Shown here: piece after piece, positions 38,584-46,854 of the stretch | Layout: each line of letters opens with the position of its first letter | Position numbering within the stretch: the first letter of the stretch is position 1 | Virus record (IMG/VR): IMGVR_UViG_3300044799_000154 | Location: 1 to 64,000 of that record | Reading direction: 5' to 3' (one strand) | Origin: a virus | Length of the DNA stretch: 64,000 nt | Made by a program: the position numbers and the translations under genes | The notes under the pieces: model-generated | Database searches by the model: none | What the model saw: only the letters and a program-made list of their open reading frames with translations | What the model was told of the DNA's origin: nothing

Positions 38584-38866
38584 AGTTAAATCCATCTTAG
38601 ATATGATGGAAGCTTGTCCAAATGGAATAATAATGCATAAGAAATTACAACATCATTTCTATTACTATTACATTTCCTTGGGAGAGACACTTGTAGTTAT
38701 AATGTTGTATAAAACAGACAAACCTTTAAGAAGATACATTGGATATCCAAAAGGAAAAATCTTAGAAGCAGATGAACCAAACTCAGATTGCTTTACACCA
38801 ATCATAGAGGTCAATTGCGACCCTATACTTGAATTAAGTGTAATGGAAGAAGATAAAAATGAATAA
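38513..38866 (+). CDS. Unrecognised 117-aa protein
   Basis: From ATG 38513 inside the previous gene's tail. A Glu/Lys-rich start is followed by aromatic strands (HFYYYYISLGETLVVIML). No tag and no family recognised. Confidence 0.5.
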   Translation: MEEKETEKKEMEEISRPLIPIVIEVKSILDMMEACPNGIIMHKKLQHHFYYYYISLGETLVVIMLYKTDKPLRRYIGYPKGKILEADEPNSDCFTPIIEVNCDPILELSVMEEDKNE

Positions 38867-39008
38867 GAAAAATAAGATATGCCCTAAATGTGGCAAAGAT
38901 ATGCAGTATATAGAACCCTGTCATGAATGTGGTAGACCGTTCTCATACTGGATTTGCTACAATAGTAAAGAGCATGACAATAAAGAAATATACTATGAGA
39001 GGGATTGA
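38859..39008 (+). CDS. 49-aa zinc ribbon
   Basis: ICPKCGKDM and CHECGRPFSYW form the ribbon, with a further Cys at 33. ATG overlaps the previous stop; ends directly before the next GTG. No tag. Confidence 0.55.
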   Translation: MNKKNKICPKCGKDMQYIEPCHECGRPFSYWICYNSKEHDNKEIYYERD

Positions 39009-39260
39009 GTGAGAAGCATTGCAATAGTAGAAGGAACTTGGGTTAAATTCCTAGAAGATCACAAAGTTATTTTAGGAAAAGTAGAAAAGAAAGATTCAAA
39101 TAAACCTTTGAGCCAAGATAACTTCTGGATTAAAACTAAAAGAGGATTTTATCAACCTAATCTTGAAGATATCATTTATGCATTTCCAAAGATTATTTTG
39201 AAAGACAAACTCAAATCTAAAATAAATCCATCTTTAAGAATCCAAAGAGGTTATCCATAA
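39009..39260 (+). CDS. Small beta-barrel-like protein with tag (paralogue of 2928)
   Basis: 83 aa, GTG start. GTWVKFLEDHKVILGKVEK, KRGFYQPNLEDIIYAFPKI and tag NPSLR at 73-77 align along the full length with the product 36 kb upstream. This is good evidence that the tag is kept after duplication. Confidence 0.7.
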   Translation: MRSIAIVEGTWVKFLEDHKVILGKVEKKDSNKPLSQDNFWIKTKRGFYQPNLEDIIYAFPKIILKDKLKSKINPSLRIQRGYP

Positions 39261-39526
39261 TGAATGTTTATCAAAAAGCTGTTGAGAAATGGGGTAAAGA
39301 AGCTCAACTAAATATGATAGTTGAGGAATGTGGTGAATTAATAACAGCTATAGAGCATTGGAAAAGAGGAAGAGGAAATGGCGAATTGCTCCAAGAATGG
39401 GCTGATGTAGAAATCATGCTTTCTCAACTTCCATATATCTTTCCTGAAAGTGTTGGTTATTTCAAAATTCAGAAGAAATATAAAGTTGGAAAATTAAGAA
39501 GAAAAATAAGAGGAAAAGAAGAATGA
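39260..39526 (+). CDS. MazG-like NTP pyrophosphohydrolase
   Basis: 88 aa. MIVEECGELITAIEHWKRGR and LLQEWADVEIMLSQL contain the EExxE...ExxD metal-binding pattern of single-domain MazG/MazG-like enzymes, which hydrolyse NTPs or dNTPs to monophosphates. Suits nucleotide-pool control. A second copy is at 49711. Confidence 0.85.
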   Translation: MNVYQKAVEKWGKEAQLNMIVEECGELITAIEHWKRGRGNGELLQEWADVEIMLSQLPYIFPESVGYFKIQKKYKVGKLRRKIRGKEE

Positions 39527-40617
39527 GAAAATATTATCACCCAGGAATATTCCTAGACACAGACAAATCTTTGATATATGAAATAGAGATTCCTGTATTG
39601 CCAGGAAAACCTTATGCAGAAGTAATGCACATTGGAGACCTCCACATTGGACACAAAGACTTTGCTCCAAGATTCTTAGCCAAATACTTAGCATTCCTGA
39701 AAGCTACTCCAGAGAGAAGAGTAGTTATGATGGGCGATTATTTCGAACATGAAGAAGGTACAAACTTTGTGCATGAGCAAGTAATGGATTTCACTACTCA
39801 AGTAAAAGAATTTGTCAAGTTCTTCACTCCTGTCAGCAAACAAATAGTCTCAATGATTTATGGAAACCATGATGAAAGATATTCAAAGCAAACTGGTTCA
39901 GGAATTGACTTGCTAGATTATCTGAGATTGAAAATAGGAAATCCAGACATCTTCATTGCTCCTCCACAAAGAGGATTGATAATAATCTTCAAAGTAAAGA
40001 ATCCAAATGGTGGATACTTTATTTATCCTGAGTATACTTTGCATTCTTCAACAGGAGCAATAGTTAATGTAGAATCTCAATTTAGGAGAACAGCAGATAA
40101 CTTCGATGTCCCCATCATAGCCCATGGTCACACTCATAAGATATTCTGGAAGGAGAATACACGATTTCTAGTTGCTGAAGATGAGAATGGAAGCTTCTCA
40201 AGAGCAGTTGTTAGACAATATTGGATTTCAACTGGATGCACTCTTAGATTTCCTTCATATGGAGAAACCAAATCAATGCCAGTTCCAGATATGGGATGTC
40301 CCATTATTCGTCTGTATGCTGATAGACATGCAGTTGAATATGTAGACCCAAGAACTACTTATGGATTAGACCAAGAACCTTTCACTGAGAGCTATGAGAA
40401 AGAATTAGGAGAAAGATTAGAAGACCCTCAAGATAAAGAGAAAGAACAAGCAAGTGAATGTGATACAGTAGATTCTCAGGAATTAGATGAAATCAAGAAT
40501 CTTAGATGTCCCGAATGCAGTGGTTATAAAATAGGTTCTAAAGGAACTGAATGGGTCTGTAAGTCTTGTGGAAAAAGATGGGTAAAGAATCCTAGAAAAG
40601 ACAAGAAGCATGAATAG
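39523..40617 (+). CDS. Metallophosphoesterase with C-terminal zinc ribbon
   Basis: 364 aa. HIGDLHIGH (Asp39, His41), MMGDYFE (71-72), YGNHDE (114-118) and HGHTH give the full calcineurin-like set. A zinc ribbon (CPECSGYKIG...CKSCGKRW) is added at the C-terminus before KNPRKDKK, a tag-like but different ending. Resembles archaeal phage-type phosphoesterases; could act on DNA or nucleotides. Confidence 0.85.
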   Translation: MRKYYHPGIFLDTDKSLIYEIEIPVLPGKPYAEVMHIGDLHIGHKDFAPRFLAKYLAFLKATPERRVVMMGDYFEHEEGTNFVHEQVMDFTTQVKEFVKFFTPVSKQIVSMIYGNHDERYSKQTGSGIDLLDYLRLKIGNPDIFIAPPQRGLIIIFKVKNPNGGYFIYPEYTLHSSTGAIVNVESQFRRTADNFDVPIIAHGHTHKIFWKENTRFLVAEDENGSFSRAVVRQYWISTGCTLRFPSYGETKSMPVPDMGCPIIRLYADRHAVEYVDPRTTYGLDQEPFTESYEKELGERLEDPQDKEKEQASECDTVDSQELDEIKNLRCPECSGYKIGSKGTEWVCKSCGKRWVKNPRKDKKHE

Positions 40618-40960
40618 AATGTCCTCAACCTCGCCATTAGCTGATGAGATACTAAAGAAGAAAATGGATTGCTCTAGTCAGAACTATAATTTGGAAGCTG
40701 TCTTTATCAATCCAATTGACCTAATCTCCTTACTAACTGATATTAGATTCGAAGATGTTAGTTACTATGCACAGAAGAATGCTCCTCTAGATAGAGGCGA
40801 GGTAGGAATGATTCTAGGAGTCAAGATTATAGTCTCAACTAATGTCCCTCTTCACAAACTTCTATTTTCTGTGAATATGGGAGGATATAGAAGTGTTCAA
40901 GGTCCAGCGTGGGATAAAGAGATAGATGAGCAAGTAAATCCGAGTAGGAGAGATAATTAA
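40610..40960 (+). CDS. Unrecognised protein ending in the tag
   Basis: 116 aa (ATG 40619 alternative). A helix (DLISLLTDIRFEDV) and strands (VGMILGVKIIVSTNVP) form a small alpha/beta domain. Tag NPSRR at 110-114, two residues before the stop. Confidence 0.6.
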   Translation: MNRMSSTSPLADEILKKKMDCSSQNYNLEAVFINPIDLISLLTDIRFEDVSYYAQKNAPLDRGEVGMILGVKIIVSTNVPLHKLLFSVNMGGYRSVQGPAWDKEIDEQVNPSRRDN

Positions 40961-41269
40961 ATGTTTGACAACATTTTAGATTGGTGGATATTAATTATGA
41001 CTATCGTGAATGTAGTAGTCATTGGTGGATTCTCATTACTTAGAACTTACTATCAACGTAAGGCTCTTAAAGTCCAAGAAGAGACTCTGAAAGAATCAAG
41101 AGAATATTGGAACTCTTGGCAGAAAAGGTCTCAGAACATTAAAGTAGAAATGAAGGATGAAATGAAGAAGGAAGAGAAAGTTGAAAAAGAGTCTAAAAGA
41201 GTTGACAAGAGAAATAGAGCAAATAAACGCAAGACTCAAAGAGATAAAACTGGAAAAGACCAAGCTTGA
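40961..41269 (+). CDS. Membrane-anchored, highly charged protein
   Basis: 102 aa. One TM segment at about 9-27, then a Lys/Glu-rich coiled coil to the C-terminus. No tag. Confidence 0.55.
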   Translation: MFDNILDWWILIMTIVNVVVIGGFSLLRTYYQRKALKVQEETLKESREYWNSWQKRSQNIKVEMKDEMKKEEKVEKESKRVDKRNRANKRKTQRDKTGKDQA

Positions 41270-41612
41270 GACAGAGATTGAACATCTTGAGGATTCTATG
41301 GCTAAAGAGAAAGGGAAGATTACGACAGCTAACATTAATATTAAGAACTTTACAACTAGACGTTTGAAATCTAGAAAAGAGAGGAATAGAATAGTGAGAG
41401 AAGAAGATAATCTTGAGCAGACTGAAAAAGTCAAGAAGAAACAACTGGACAAAGCTAAGAAAGAGTTCTTTGAAAGCATGAAAAACCAAAAGGACTTTAC
41501 AACTGAGAAATATGGTCCAGATTATCTTCAAGATTTGGGTAATCTATTGATAGAGAATGGAAATAGCCATAATAAGAAGAAGGAGGAAAAGAAAGATGAA
41601 AGCACGAAGTAA
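41181..41612 (+). CDS. Coiled-coil protein
   Basis: 143 aa, TTG start (a TTG at 41202 is also possible); overlaps the previous gene by up to 89 bases. Heptad-like charged repeats fill nearly the whole length. No tag. Confidence 0.5.
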   Translation: MKKSLKELTREIEQINARLKEIKLEKTKLETEIEHLEDSMAKEKGKITTANINIKNFTTRRLKSRKERNRIVREEDNLEQTEKVKKKQLDKAKKEFFESMKNQKDFTTEKYGPDYLQDLGNLLIENGNSHNKKKEEKKDESTK

Positions 41613-41937
41613 TCCTTGTCCTGTTCCATGTGAAGAAAAAGAATCTGTTTCTAGGACACGATTTGGAAGACTAAAGAGAACTTTTCGAAATTTCAAGAGA
41701 AGAATATCAAAAGAGAATAAGAAAACTAAGATTAAAAGTGGTGGTCTCATGAGAGGTCAATGGAATCAAAAAGATTTGCCTAAAATCGTAAAGAAAATTG
41801 TGGATAACAATCTTGGAATCACTGACATAGAAATTTATTCTAATGAGATTCGTTGGCATTGTGAGATTAATTATTTTGACTTATTCCCTAAGAAGAAAGG
41901 AAATGAAAATCCAAGTAAAAGGGATGAAAATGAATAA
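41596..41937 (+). CDS. Basic small protein with tag
   Basis: 113 aa from ATG 41596. CPVPC, then a strongly basic region (RTFRNFKRRISKENKKTK) and an alpha/beta end. Tag NPSKR at 105-109. Likely binds nucleic acid. Confidence 0.6.
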   Translation: MKARSNPCPVPCEEKESVSRTRFGRLKRTFRNFKRRISKENKKTKIKSGGLMRGQWNQKDLPKIVKKIVDNNLGITDIEIYSNEIRWHCEINYFDLFPKKKGNENPSKRDENE

Positions 41938-42140
41938 TGGGAAAAAGATGTTTAGATATTAAGTGTCCTTATCTCGCATATGATGGGACTTGTCTAATGT
42001 CAAAAGGAGAACTAGCAGATAATTGTCCAGCGAGAGAGAATCTTAGAAATGAATCTAAAGATGTTTGGATAACTAACCTCAAATACGTTAAGAAGAATGG
42101 TAATCCTTCAAAGAGAAAGAATATGAAATTGGTGAGTTGA
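41937..42140 (+). CDS. Cys-rich small protein with tag
   Basis: 67 aa. CLDIKCPYLAYDGTC...CPARE suggests a zinc or cluster site. Tag NPSKR at 56-60. ATG overlaps the previous stop. Confidence 0.6.
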   Translation: MGKRCLDIKCPYLAYDGTCLMSKGELADNCPARENLRNESKDVWITNLKYVKKNGNPSKRKNMKLVS

Positions 42141-42587
42141 ATGAGAAAAAGACAAAGAAAGGGAAAAGCTGGAGAAGATAAGGCTGATCTGGAAGATACC
42201 AATACCAAGGTTAACCATGAGCCTACTGATCAGCAACTCAAAGAGTTCATTGCAAAGAAGAAAGGAAAAGAAATCACAGAAAGAGTAGAAACATTTGAAC
42301 CCATAGAACAAGCTGGTGTTGAGAAAGCTAAGATTCTTCAAGTTTCTGAAGAACAACCAAGAAAGAAAATGATTTTATCTAAGATGACTGAAGAAGAGAA
42401 AGAAATGTTTAATGCTAGGAATGAATGGATACGAGAACAAAGACGCAAAGCTTCAATAGAGAAAATACTCGAAAAAATGGGAAAGAACAAGTATTCAGGA
42501 TTAATAGGTCAGAAAATAAATATCATGGGAGAACTTTACGAGGTAAAAGCCATTGGAAGAAAACCAAAAGATACAAGAACCAAGTAA
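42141..42587 (+). CDS. Highly charged helical protein
   Basis: 148 aa, rich in Lys and Glu, with basic start and end. No cysteines, no tag. The palindrome variant at 42206 lies inside the gene and codes TKVNHE. Confidence 0.55.
   Translation: MRKRQRKGKAGEDKADLEDTNTKVNHEPTDQQLKEFIAKKKGKEITERVETFEPIEQAGVEKAKILQVSEEQPRKKMILSKMTEEEKEMFNARNEWIREQRRKASIEKILEKMGKNKYSGLIGQKINIMGELYEVKAIGRKPKDTRTK
42206..42219. repeat. Palindrome variant CAAGGTTAACCATG inside a gene
   Basis: One mismatch to the 14-base palindrome, the reverse complement of the 14472/30156 variant. It is within coding sequence rather than a gap. Weaker copies occur at 47123 and 48714. Confidence 0.5.
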
Positions 42588-42981
42588 GGAATCTTTTCCC
42601 AGTTGCGAAGAATGTGCATGGAAGCTTGAAACCTTATCTGGAATCAGTCCATGTGAGTATTGTATAAGGAATCCAGAAATAGTTTCCAAGCGATGGAAAG
42701 GACCAAAAGAACTTAGCATTAAAGGTGTTCAGATGAAAGTTCCAAGAGATATGTATATCTCAAAGGAAATGCTAGATTTCTTTAAGATAATAATTTCAAC
42801 CTATTCCAGAGAAAATGAGATGCTACAAGCAATGATGGAAAGAAACAAGAGAAGTCCTCCTATCTTGAAGCCAATGTGGGAATATCCTTATTGGAAGATA
42901 ATTACAGTAGATAATAAAACCTATCAGACTACTTGGATGTCTTATGCTGTCCAAATGAGAAAAGGAAGTATGCTAGTTTAG
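42553..42981 (+). CDS. Four-Cys knuckle protein
   Basis: 142 aa, TTG start. CEECAWKLETLSGISPCEYCIRNPEIVSKRW is a CxxC...CxxCxRNP knuckle similar to 34636, but the NP is followed by EIV, so there is no tag. A helical region and a beta-rich end follow. Confidence 0.6.
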   Translation: MEENQKIQEPSKESFPSCEECAWKLETLSGISPCEYCIRNPEIVSKRWKGPKELSIKGVQMKVPRDMYISKEMLDFFKIIISTYSRENEMLQAMMERNKRSPPILKPMWEYPYWKIITVDNKTYQTTWMSYAVQMRKGSMLV

Positions 42982-43346
42982 AAAGTGAGAACTTGGAAAG
43001 AAGACCAAAACAATGGGGAGAAGAGATAGTTTGTATTGATGAGCCAGAGTATGCTATGAAGATTCTAAAGATAAAGAAGCTTCATCATACTTCAATGCAT
43101 TATCATCCTACCAAGAAAGAAACTTTCTATGTTCTTGAAGGAGAACTCAAAGTTCATCTTCAAACTGGTTGCTGTGGTAGCTTCTGTCCTGTAATGAAAG
43201 ACCAAACATATACAATTCTTCCAGGTACTAAGCATAGTATTCATGCAGTAATGGATGCTATTATAATTGAAGTCTCTACTCAACCAAAGGATGACTCTAT
43301 TAGGATTGAAAGCCAACAAGGTGAAGAAATTGCAACAAAGAACTGA
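42933..43346 (+). CDS. Cupin-fold protein
   Basis: 137 aa (start uncertain; TTG 42993 would avoid most of the overlap). MHYHPTKKETFYVLEGELKVHL and LPGTKHSIHAV are the two cupin motifs with metal-binding His/Glu. Next to a sugar nucleotidyltransferase, it may be a sugar-phosphate isomerase/epimerase-like enzyme. Confidence 0.8.
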   Translation: MDVLCCPNEKRKYASLESENLERRPKQWGEEIVCIDEPEYAMKILKIKKLHHTSMHYHPTKKETFYVLEGELKVHLQTGCCGSFCPVMKDQTYTILPGTKHSIHAVMDAIIIEVSTQPKDDSIRIESQQGEEIATKN

Positions 43347-43518
43347 GTCCTGGGATATTAGAGGATGGTCTCTCCAACAAATAAAAGACAAACTTAATGG
43401 TATTTTTAGAAGAAAAGAAATTGCTATAGAAGAGATTCATGTTACCCCTCAGACTTTACGAATTAAATATTATGAGAAAGAGTCAAATGAAGTGGTGAAT
43501 CCTAGTAAGAGGTATTAA
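43321..43518 (+). CDS. Small basic protein with tag
   Basis: 65 aa from GTG 43321; the frame is open further into the cupin gene (ATG 43291), so the start is uncertain. WSLQQIKDKLNGIFRRKEIAIEEI, then tag NPSKR at 60-64 one residue before the stop. Confidence 0.55.
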   Translation: MKKLQQRTESWDIRGWSLQQIKDKLNGIFRRKEIAIEEIHVTPQTLRIKYYEKESNEVVNPSKRY

Positions 43519-43519
43519 G

Positions 43520-44182
43520 ATGGAAACAATAATCCTAGCGGGTGGTTCTGGAAAACGACTGAGGCTGGAGACAAAAACACCAAAGCCACTTCTCAAGCTG
43601 AATGGAACAACATTAATAGATTATCAATTGAAGTGGTTATCCTCTTATGGGTTTGATAAGTTCTATGTTCCCAGTCATGATAAAATTAAAACCAAAACTC
43701 CTATTGTTTGGATTAAAGAACCAAAGGAGAAATTGGGGACAGGAGGAGCAATTAAGATAGCTCTTCAGAAAGTTCAAGATTCTAGAGTCTATATTATGAA
43801 CGTAGATGACATCGTATTCTATGATCCAAATACGCTTGTTAAGGAAGCATATCTTGGAGGGTCAATCTTAGTAACCAAACCAGTCTCAGGATTTGGAAGA
43901 GTAGAATTTGACAATGCTGATAATGTCTCTCAGTTTGTTGAGAAACCAGAGATGCCTTGGAGTACAAGTTGTGGACATTATGCAATGAAGAGAGATGTTC
44001 TTATGAAGTATCTTCCAGATAAAGGAGATATCGAAGTATGCACTTTCCAGCCTATGGCTACTGCTAAGTTATTGAGAGTTTTAGAGTACAACGGAACGTG
44101 GATAACAATAAATACATTTAAAGATTTAGATAAAGCAAGAGGAGAATTACATGCAACTAAAGCTCTCACCTTATACCTTTAA
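43520..44182 (+). CDS. Sugar-phosphate nucleotidyltransferase
   Basis: 220 aa. IILAGGSGKRLRLETKTPKPLL is the NTP-binding loop of the NTP_transferase family, with GTGGAIKIAL, NVDDIVFYD and FVEKPE following. It would make an NDP-sugar for glycosylation. It lacks the left-handed helix domain, like short archaeal enzymes. With the cupin and the GT4 at 63377 it hints at glycan modification. Confidence 0.88.
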   Translation: METIILAGGSGKRLRLETKTPKPLLKLNGTTLIDYQLKWLSSYGFDKFYVPSHDKIKTKTPIVWIKEPKEKLGTGGAIKIALQKVQDSRVYIMNVDDIVFYDPNTLVKEAYLGGSILVTKPVSGFGRVEFDNADNVSQFVEKPEMPWSTSCGHYAMKRDVLMKYLPDKGDIEVCTFQPMATAKLLRVLEYNGTWITINTFKDLDKARGELHATKALTLYL

Positions 44183-44333
44183 ACGATATACTTATCCAAA
44201 CAAAGTAGGATGGCTTGGTTGGATAGAAACTAACAAGGATACTATTTATATAGATCTTCAAGGTAAGATGTATCATTGGAAACTAGAAAAGGTTTCTTGT
44301 AATAAAGTATTCAATCCCTCTTATCGTTGGTGA
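44151..44333 (+). CDS. 60-aa small protein ending in the tag
   Basis: A beta-rich peptide (YTYPNKVGWLGWIETNKDTIYIDLQGKMYHW) ending NPSYRW, tag at 55-59. Overlaps the nucleotidyltransferase end. Confidence 0.6.
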   Translation: MQLKLSPYTFKRYTYPNKVGWLGWIETNKDTIYIDLQGKMYHWKLEKVSCNKVFNPSYRW

Positions 44334-44337
44334 TAAT

Positions 44338-45585
44338 TTGAAATTACAAAATAGTCCTTTTACTAAAGAATTTTTTAAGCTCTCATATGGGAAATATGGG
44401 AACTTGGGATTATTCTGGGGACCACTCATCCTATTAACTTCTTGTTATGTTGTAGCTCCAGAGAAGTTCTTAATGATGAAATGGGGCTATTCTGGAGTAG
44501 GTAAAACGATATCTGATAAGGTTTCTTTATTTTTTGTAGAACCATCTGCTGGAGGTAAACCAGCCAATGGGCAAGAAGAGGAAGTGCCTTATCTAATTCT
44601 TTCGGCTAGATTAACTCCAGCAGGGCTTGGAAAGATGCTCAAAAATGAGAAAGTCTCTGCTTATAAATTCCGCAAGGCTAATTTGATTCTATATGAAGAT
44701 TTGTCAAAGGCGACTACTTCTTATCTTCAGAAGACTGCTGTTACTTTCTTAGCTGCCCTTACTGAATCCAAGACTTTAGATGATATTACATCTGATGGTG
44801 CAGGTCTAGGACTTCCTATGTCTGATAAGAAAAAGAAATGTATGCTCTCAGGCACACCATCTCAATTTGATTTCATTAGTTCACAAGATGTCTTCACAGA
44901 ATATATTGATAGACGTAGTATCTCTATCTTTCTTTTGATGTCATCTGATGAATGGAATGAAAGAATCAATAGAGCTAGAAATGGTACATTCTCTAGAGAT
45001 GATGATAAGATAATAGAGGAATGGAAAAGATTAATCTCTGATGCTTTTGTCAAATCTGATATTCAACCAGAAAGTGCTTGTCCAGATATTCACATTGATA
45101 TGACTTCTCAAGCTAGGCAAGAAGTCTATGATGAGATGCTTAAAATCAAAAGATTCCCAGAGAACTTGATGTTAATGATAGATGCTCTAGCTAAAGGTCA
45201 TGCTATGTTGAATGGAAGAAACTGTACTTGCAATGAAGATTATGAAGTTCTAGGAAAGCTATTCTCTAGGTATCTATTCATTGGAAGCGTCAGGAAGAAG
45301 GAATTCCTACTCATTGAAGAAATCATGAGAAATAATGGCAGAGTATCTATGAAATATCTAGTTCACATATTACAAGGAAGAACCCAAGGAAGCAATCTAC
45401 CAGAAGTAATATCTGTTGAGAAGACTATCAAGAAGTATGCTGAATTGTCTCCATTCATAGAATACAAGTTGATGGATGAGCCTTATGGTAATTTGAGAAG
45501 ACAAGTAGCCTATTTAGAGCTTACAGATAATTTGAAGAAGATAATCTCAGAATGCATGAGAGAAACTAAGGAAGCAATCCAATGA
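44338..45585 (+). CDS. P-loop (AAA-like) ATPase
   Basis: 415 aa, TTG start. WGYSGVGKT (50-57) is Walker A and ANLILYEDLSKA is Walker B (acidic ED); LSGTPSQFDF lies where a sensor would be. The C-terminal ~130 residues look helical (possible winged helix). Helicase-like or a motor ATPase; the exact family is not clear. No tag. Confidence 0.75.
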   Translation: MKLQNSPFTKEFFKLSYGKYGNLGLFWGPLILLTSCYVVAPEKFLMMKWGYSGVGKTISDKVSLFFVEPSAGGKPANGQEEEVPYLILSARLTPAGLGKMLKNEKVSAYKFRKANLILYEDLSKATTSYLQKTAVTFLAALTESKTLDDITSDGAGLGLPMSDKKKKCMLSGTPSQFDFISSQDVFTEYIDRRSISIFLLMSSDEWNERINRARNGTFSRDDDKIIEEWKRLISDAFVKSDIQPESACPDIHIDMTSQARQEVYDEMLKIKRFPENLMLMIDALAKGHAMLNGRNCTCNEDYEVLGKLFSRYLFIGSVRKKEFLLIEEIMRNNGRVSMKYLVHILQGRTQGSNLPEVISVEKTIKKYAELSPFIEYKLMDEPYGNLRRQVAYLELTDNLKKIISECMRETKEAIQ

Positions 45586-45821
45586 CAGAACAGAAAGACT
45601 TAAATCCCTCAAAGCGTACTCAGAAAGAAGAGGACGATATTCTCTGGAACCTCAAAAAAGAATTAGAACTTTATCGAACCAAATATTGGAATGAAGTTAA
45701 AGCAATCCATATATGGAGAGATAAGGAATGGAACATGGAAAAGAAAAGGAACGAGTGGAGATTATGCTTCATTATGTTTATTGTTCTCATGGTTATCCTC
45801 AAATTAATAAAAGTGATATAA
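45582..45821 (+). CDS. Tail-anchored membrane protein with N-terminal tag
   Basis: 79 aa. Tag NPSKR at 8-12, charged helix, then a C-terminal TM segment (about 61-77: CFIMFIVLMVILKLI). The tag would face the cytoplasm. Confidence 0.65.
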   Translation: MTEQKDLNPSKRTQKEEDDILWNLKKELELYRTKYWNEVKAIHIWRDKEWNMEKKRNEWRLCFIMFIVLMVILKLIKVI

Positions 45822-46169
45822 ATGAAAGAAGAAGAATATCTAAAATTGATTGAAGAGTCATGGAAGAGACGAAAAGCAATCCATACAAAGAAGAGCCATG
45901 ATTATGCTACTGAAGATGTACTCTCAAATTTCAAGAGAGTAGCTCAAATGATAGAGATTCTAGGTGTAGACCCAACTACTCCTCATGGAATAGCTTGTGT
46001 ATACATTATCTTGAAAATGGATAGATTCTGTAATCTTGCTTTCCGTAAGAGTGGAGAAGAACCTAGCAATGAAGCCGTTGAAGATACATTGGATGATTGG
46101 AAGAGTTATCTAGACTTGTTAGACGCAAATTGGTTGGAGTATAGGAAGAAACAACAAACTCCCACTTGA
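45822..46169 (+). CDS. DUF1599/Nmad1-like protein
   Basis: 115 aa. KKSHDYATEDVLSNFKRVAQMI, then IILKMDRFCNLA and SNEAVEDTLDDWKSYLDLL match the phage 'nucleotide modification associated domain 1' (DUF1599) pattern: K-x-x-DYA, K-x-x-R, ED-T-x-D. A role in nucleotide metabolism is inferred in the family. No tag. Confidence 0.75.
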   Translation: MKEEEYLKLIEESWKRRKAIHTKKSHDYATEDVLSNFKRVAQMIEILGVDPTTPHGIACVYIILKMDRFCNLAFRKSGEEPSNEAVEDTLDDWKSYLDLLDANWLEYRKKQQTPT

Positions 46170-46179
46170 TAGAGTCGAG

Positions 46180-46243
46180 AGAGTTAGTTCTTCTAGGAAT
46201 GGATGGAAGGATGGATAAAATGTTTTTCAGATTAACTAACTCT
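46180..46243 (+). other. Long-range inverted repeat in a 132-base gap
   Basis: AGAGTTAGTT (46180-46189) is perfectly complementary to AACTAACTCT (46234-46243) across a 44-base loop. Downstream ACAGA/TCTGT adds another short stem. No coding sequence is seen in 46170-46301. Possibly a small RNA, or a leader for the Topo IB gene block. Confidence 0.45.
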
Positions 46244-46301
46244 ACAGAGATTTCTAGGTGAAAGGAGTTCTGTTTCTTCCAACAGCAAAGAGGTATTCTG
46301 A

Positions 46302-46640
46302 ATGAATGGAGTAGATTATGAAGCGATGATTAGAGCTAGAGTTAAGACAAGACCTGTCTCATTAAGAGAGAACTTGGACACAAAGCATGGAATCTCACTA
46401 TTCCAGAAACTGAATCTAGAAAAATCTTTCAAAGTATTGAAAACATATCCAATCAAGAATCTTGGAACTAGTCATGAATACATTGAGATTGTTGAGTGTC
46501 CTAGATGCAAAGAGGAATTTCCAAGACTTGTTAGGTCAGGATGTTTTAATGTGCATATTGACCCAGAAACTTGTCCAAAATGTAATTATCCTTTTAACAT
46601 TCAACCAAAAGATGAAGATATTAATCCATCAAAAAGATAA
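46302..46640 (+). CDS. Zinc ribbon ending exactly in the tag
   Basis: 112 aa. VECPRCKEEF and TCPKCNYPF form the ribbon after a helical N-terminus. The final five residues are NPSKR. Confidence 0.65.
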   Translation: MNGVDYEAMIRARVKTRPVSLRENLDTKHGISLFQKLNLEKSFKVLKTYPIKNLGTSHEYIEIVECPRCKEEFPRLVRSGCFNVHIDPETCPKCNYPFNIQPKDEDINPSKR

Positions 46641-46651
46641 GGAGGAAGAAT

Positions 46652-46849
46652 ATGTCAAAGAAAGAAGAAAAGGAAGCTGAACTGTCTGATGTCTTAAAGG
46701 AAGCATCAAAGAGAAAGAAGATTCCAGAAATAGTTGCTGGAGTACCTATCTCTGAGAAAGAAGAGACATTCCCTGATGGACAACAGGCTAAGGGAGAGAA
46801 GCTTCCACCTGAGAAAGTAGAAGTAAAGAAAGAAGAAAAGAAGGAATAG
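46652..46849 (+). CDS. 65-aa highly charged protein
   Basis: Glu/Lys-rich, probably disordered. Preceded by AAGGAGGAAG, a strong Shine-Dalgarno. It lies just before Topo IB. No tag. Confidence 0.5.
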   Translation: MSKKEEKEAELSDVLKEASKRKKIPEIVAGVPISEKEETFPDGQQAKGEKLPPEKVEVKKEEKKE

Positions 46850-46854
46850 ATTTC

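Noticed and set aside
44338-45585. P-loop ATPase as the terminase large subunit
   Set aside because: Walker A and B are present, but there is no nuclease domain or terminase signature; left as a general ATPase.
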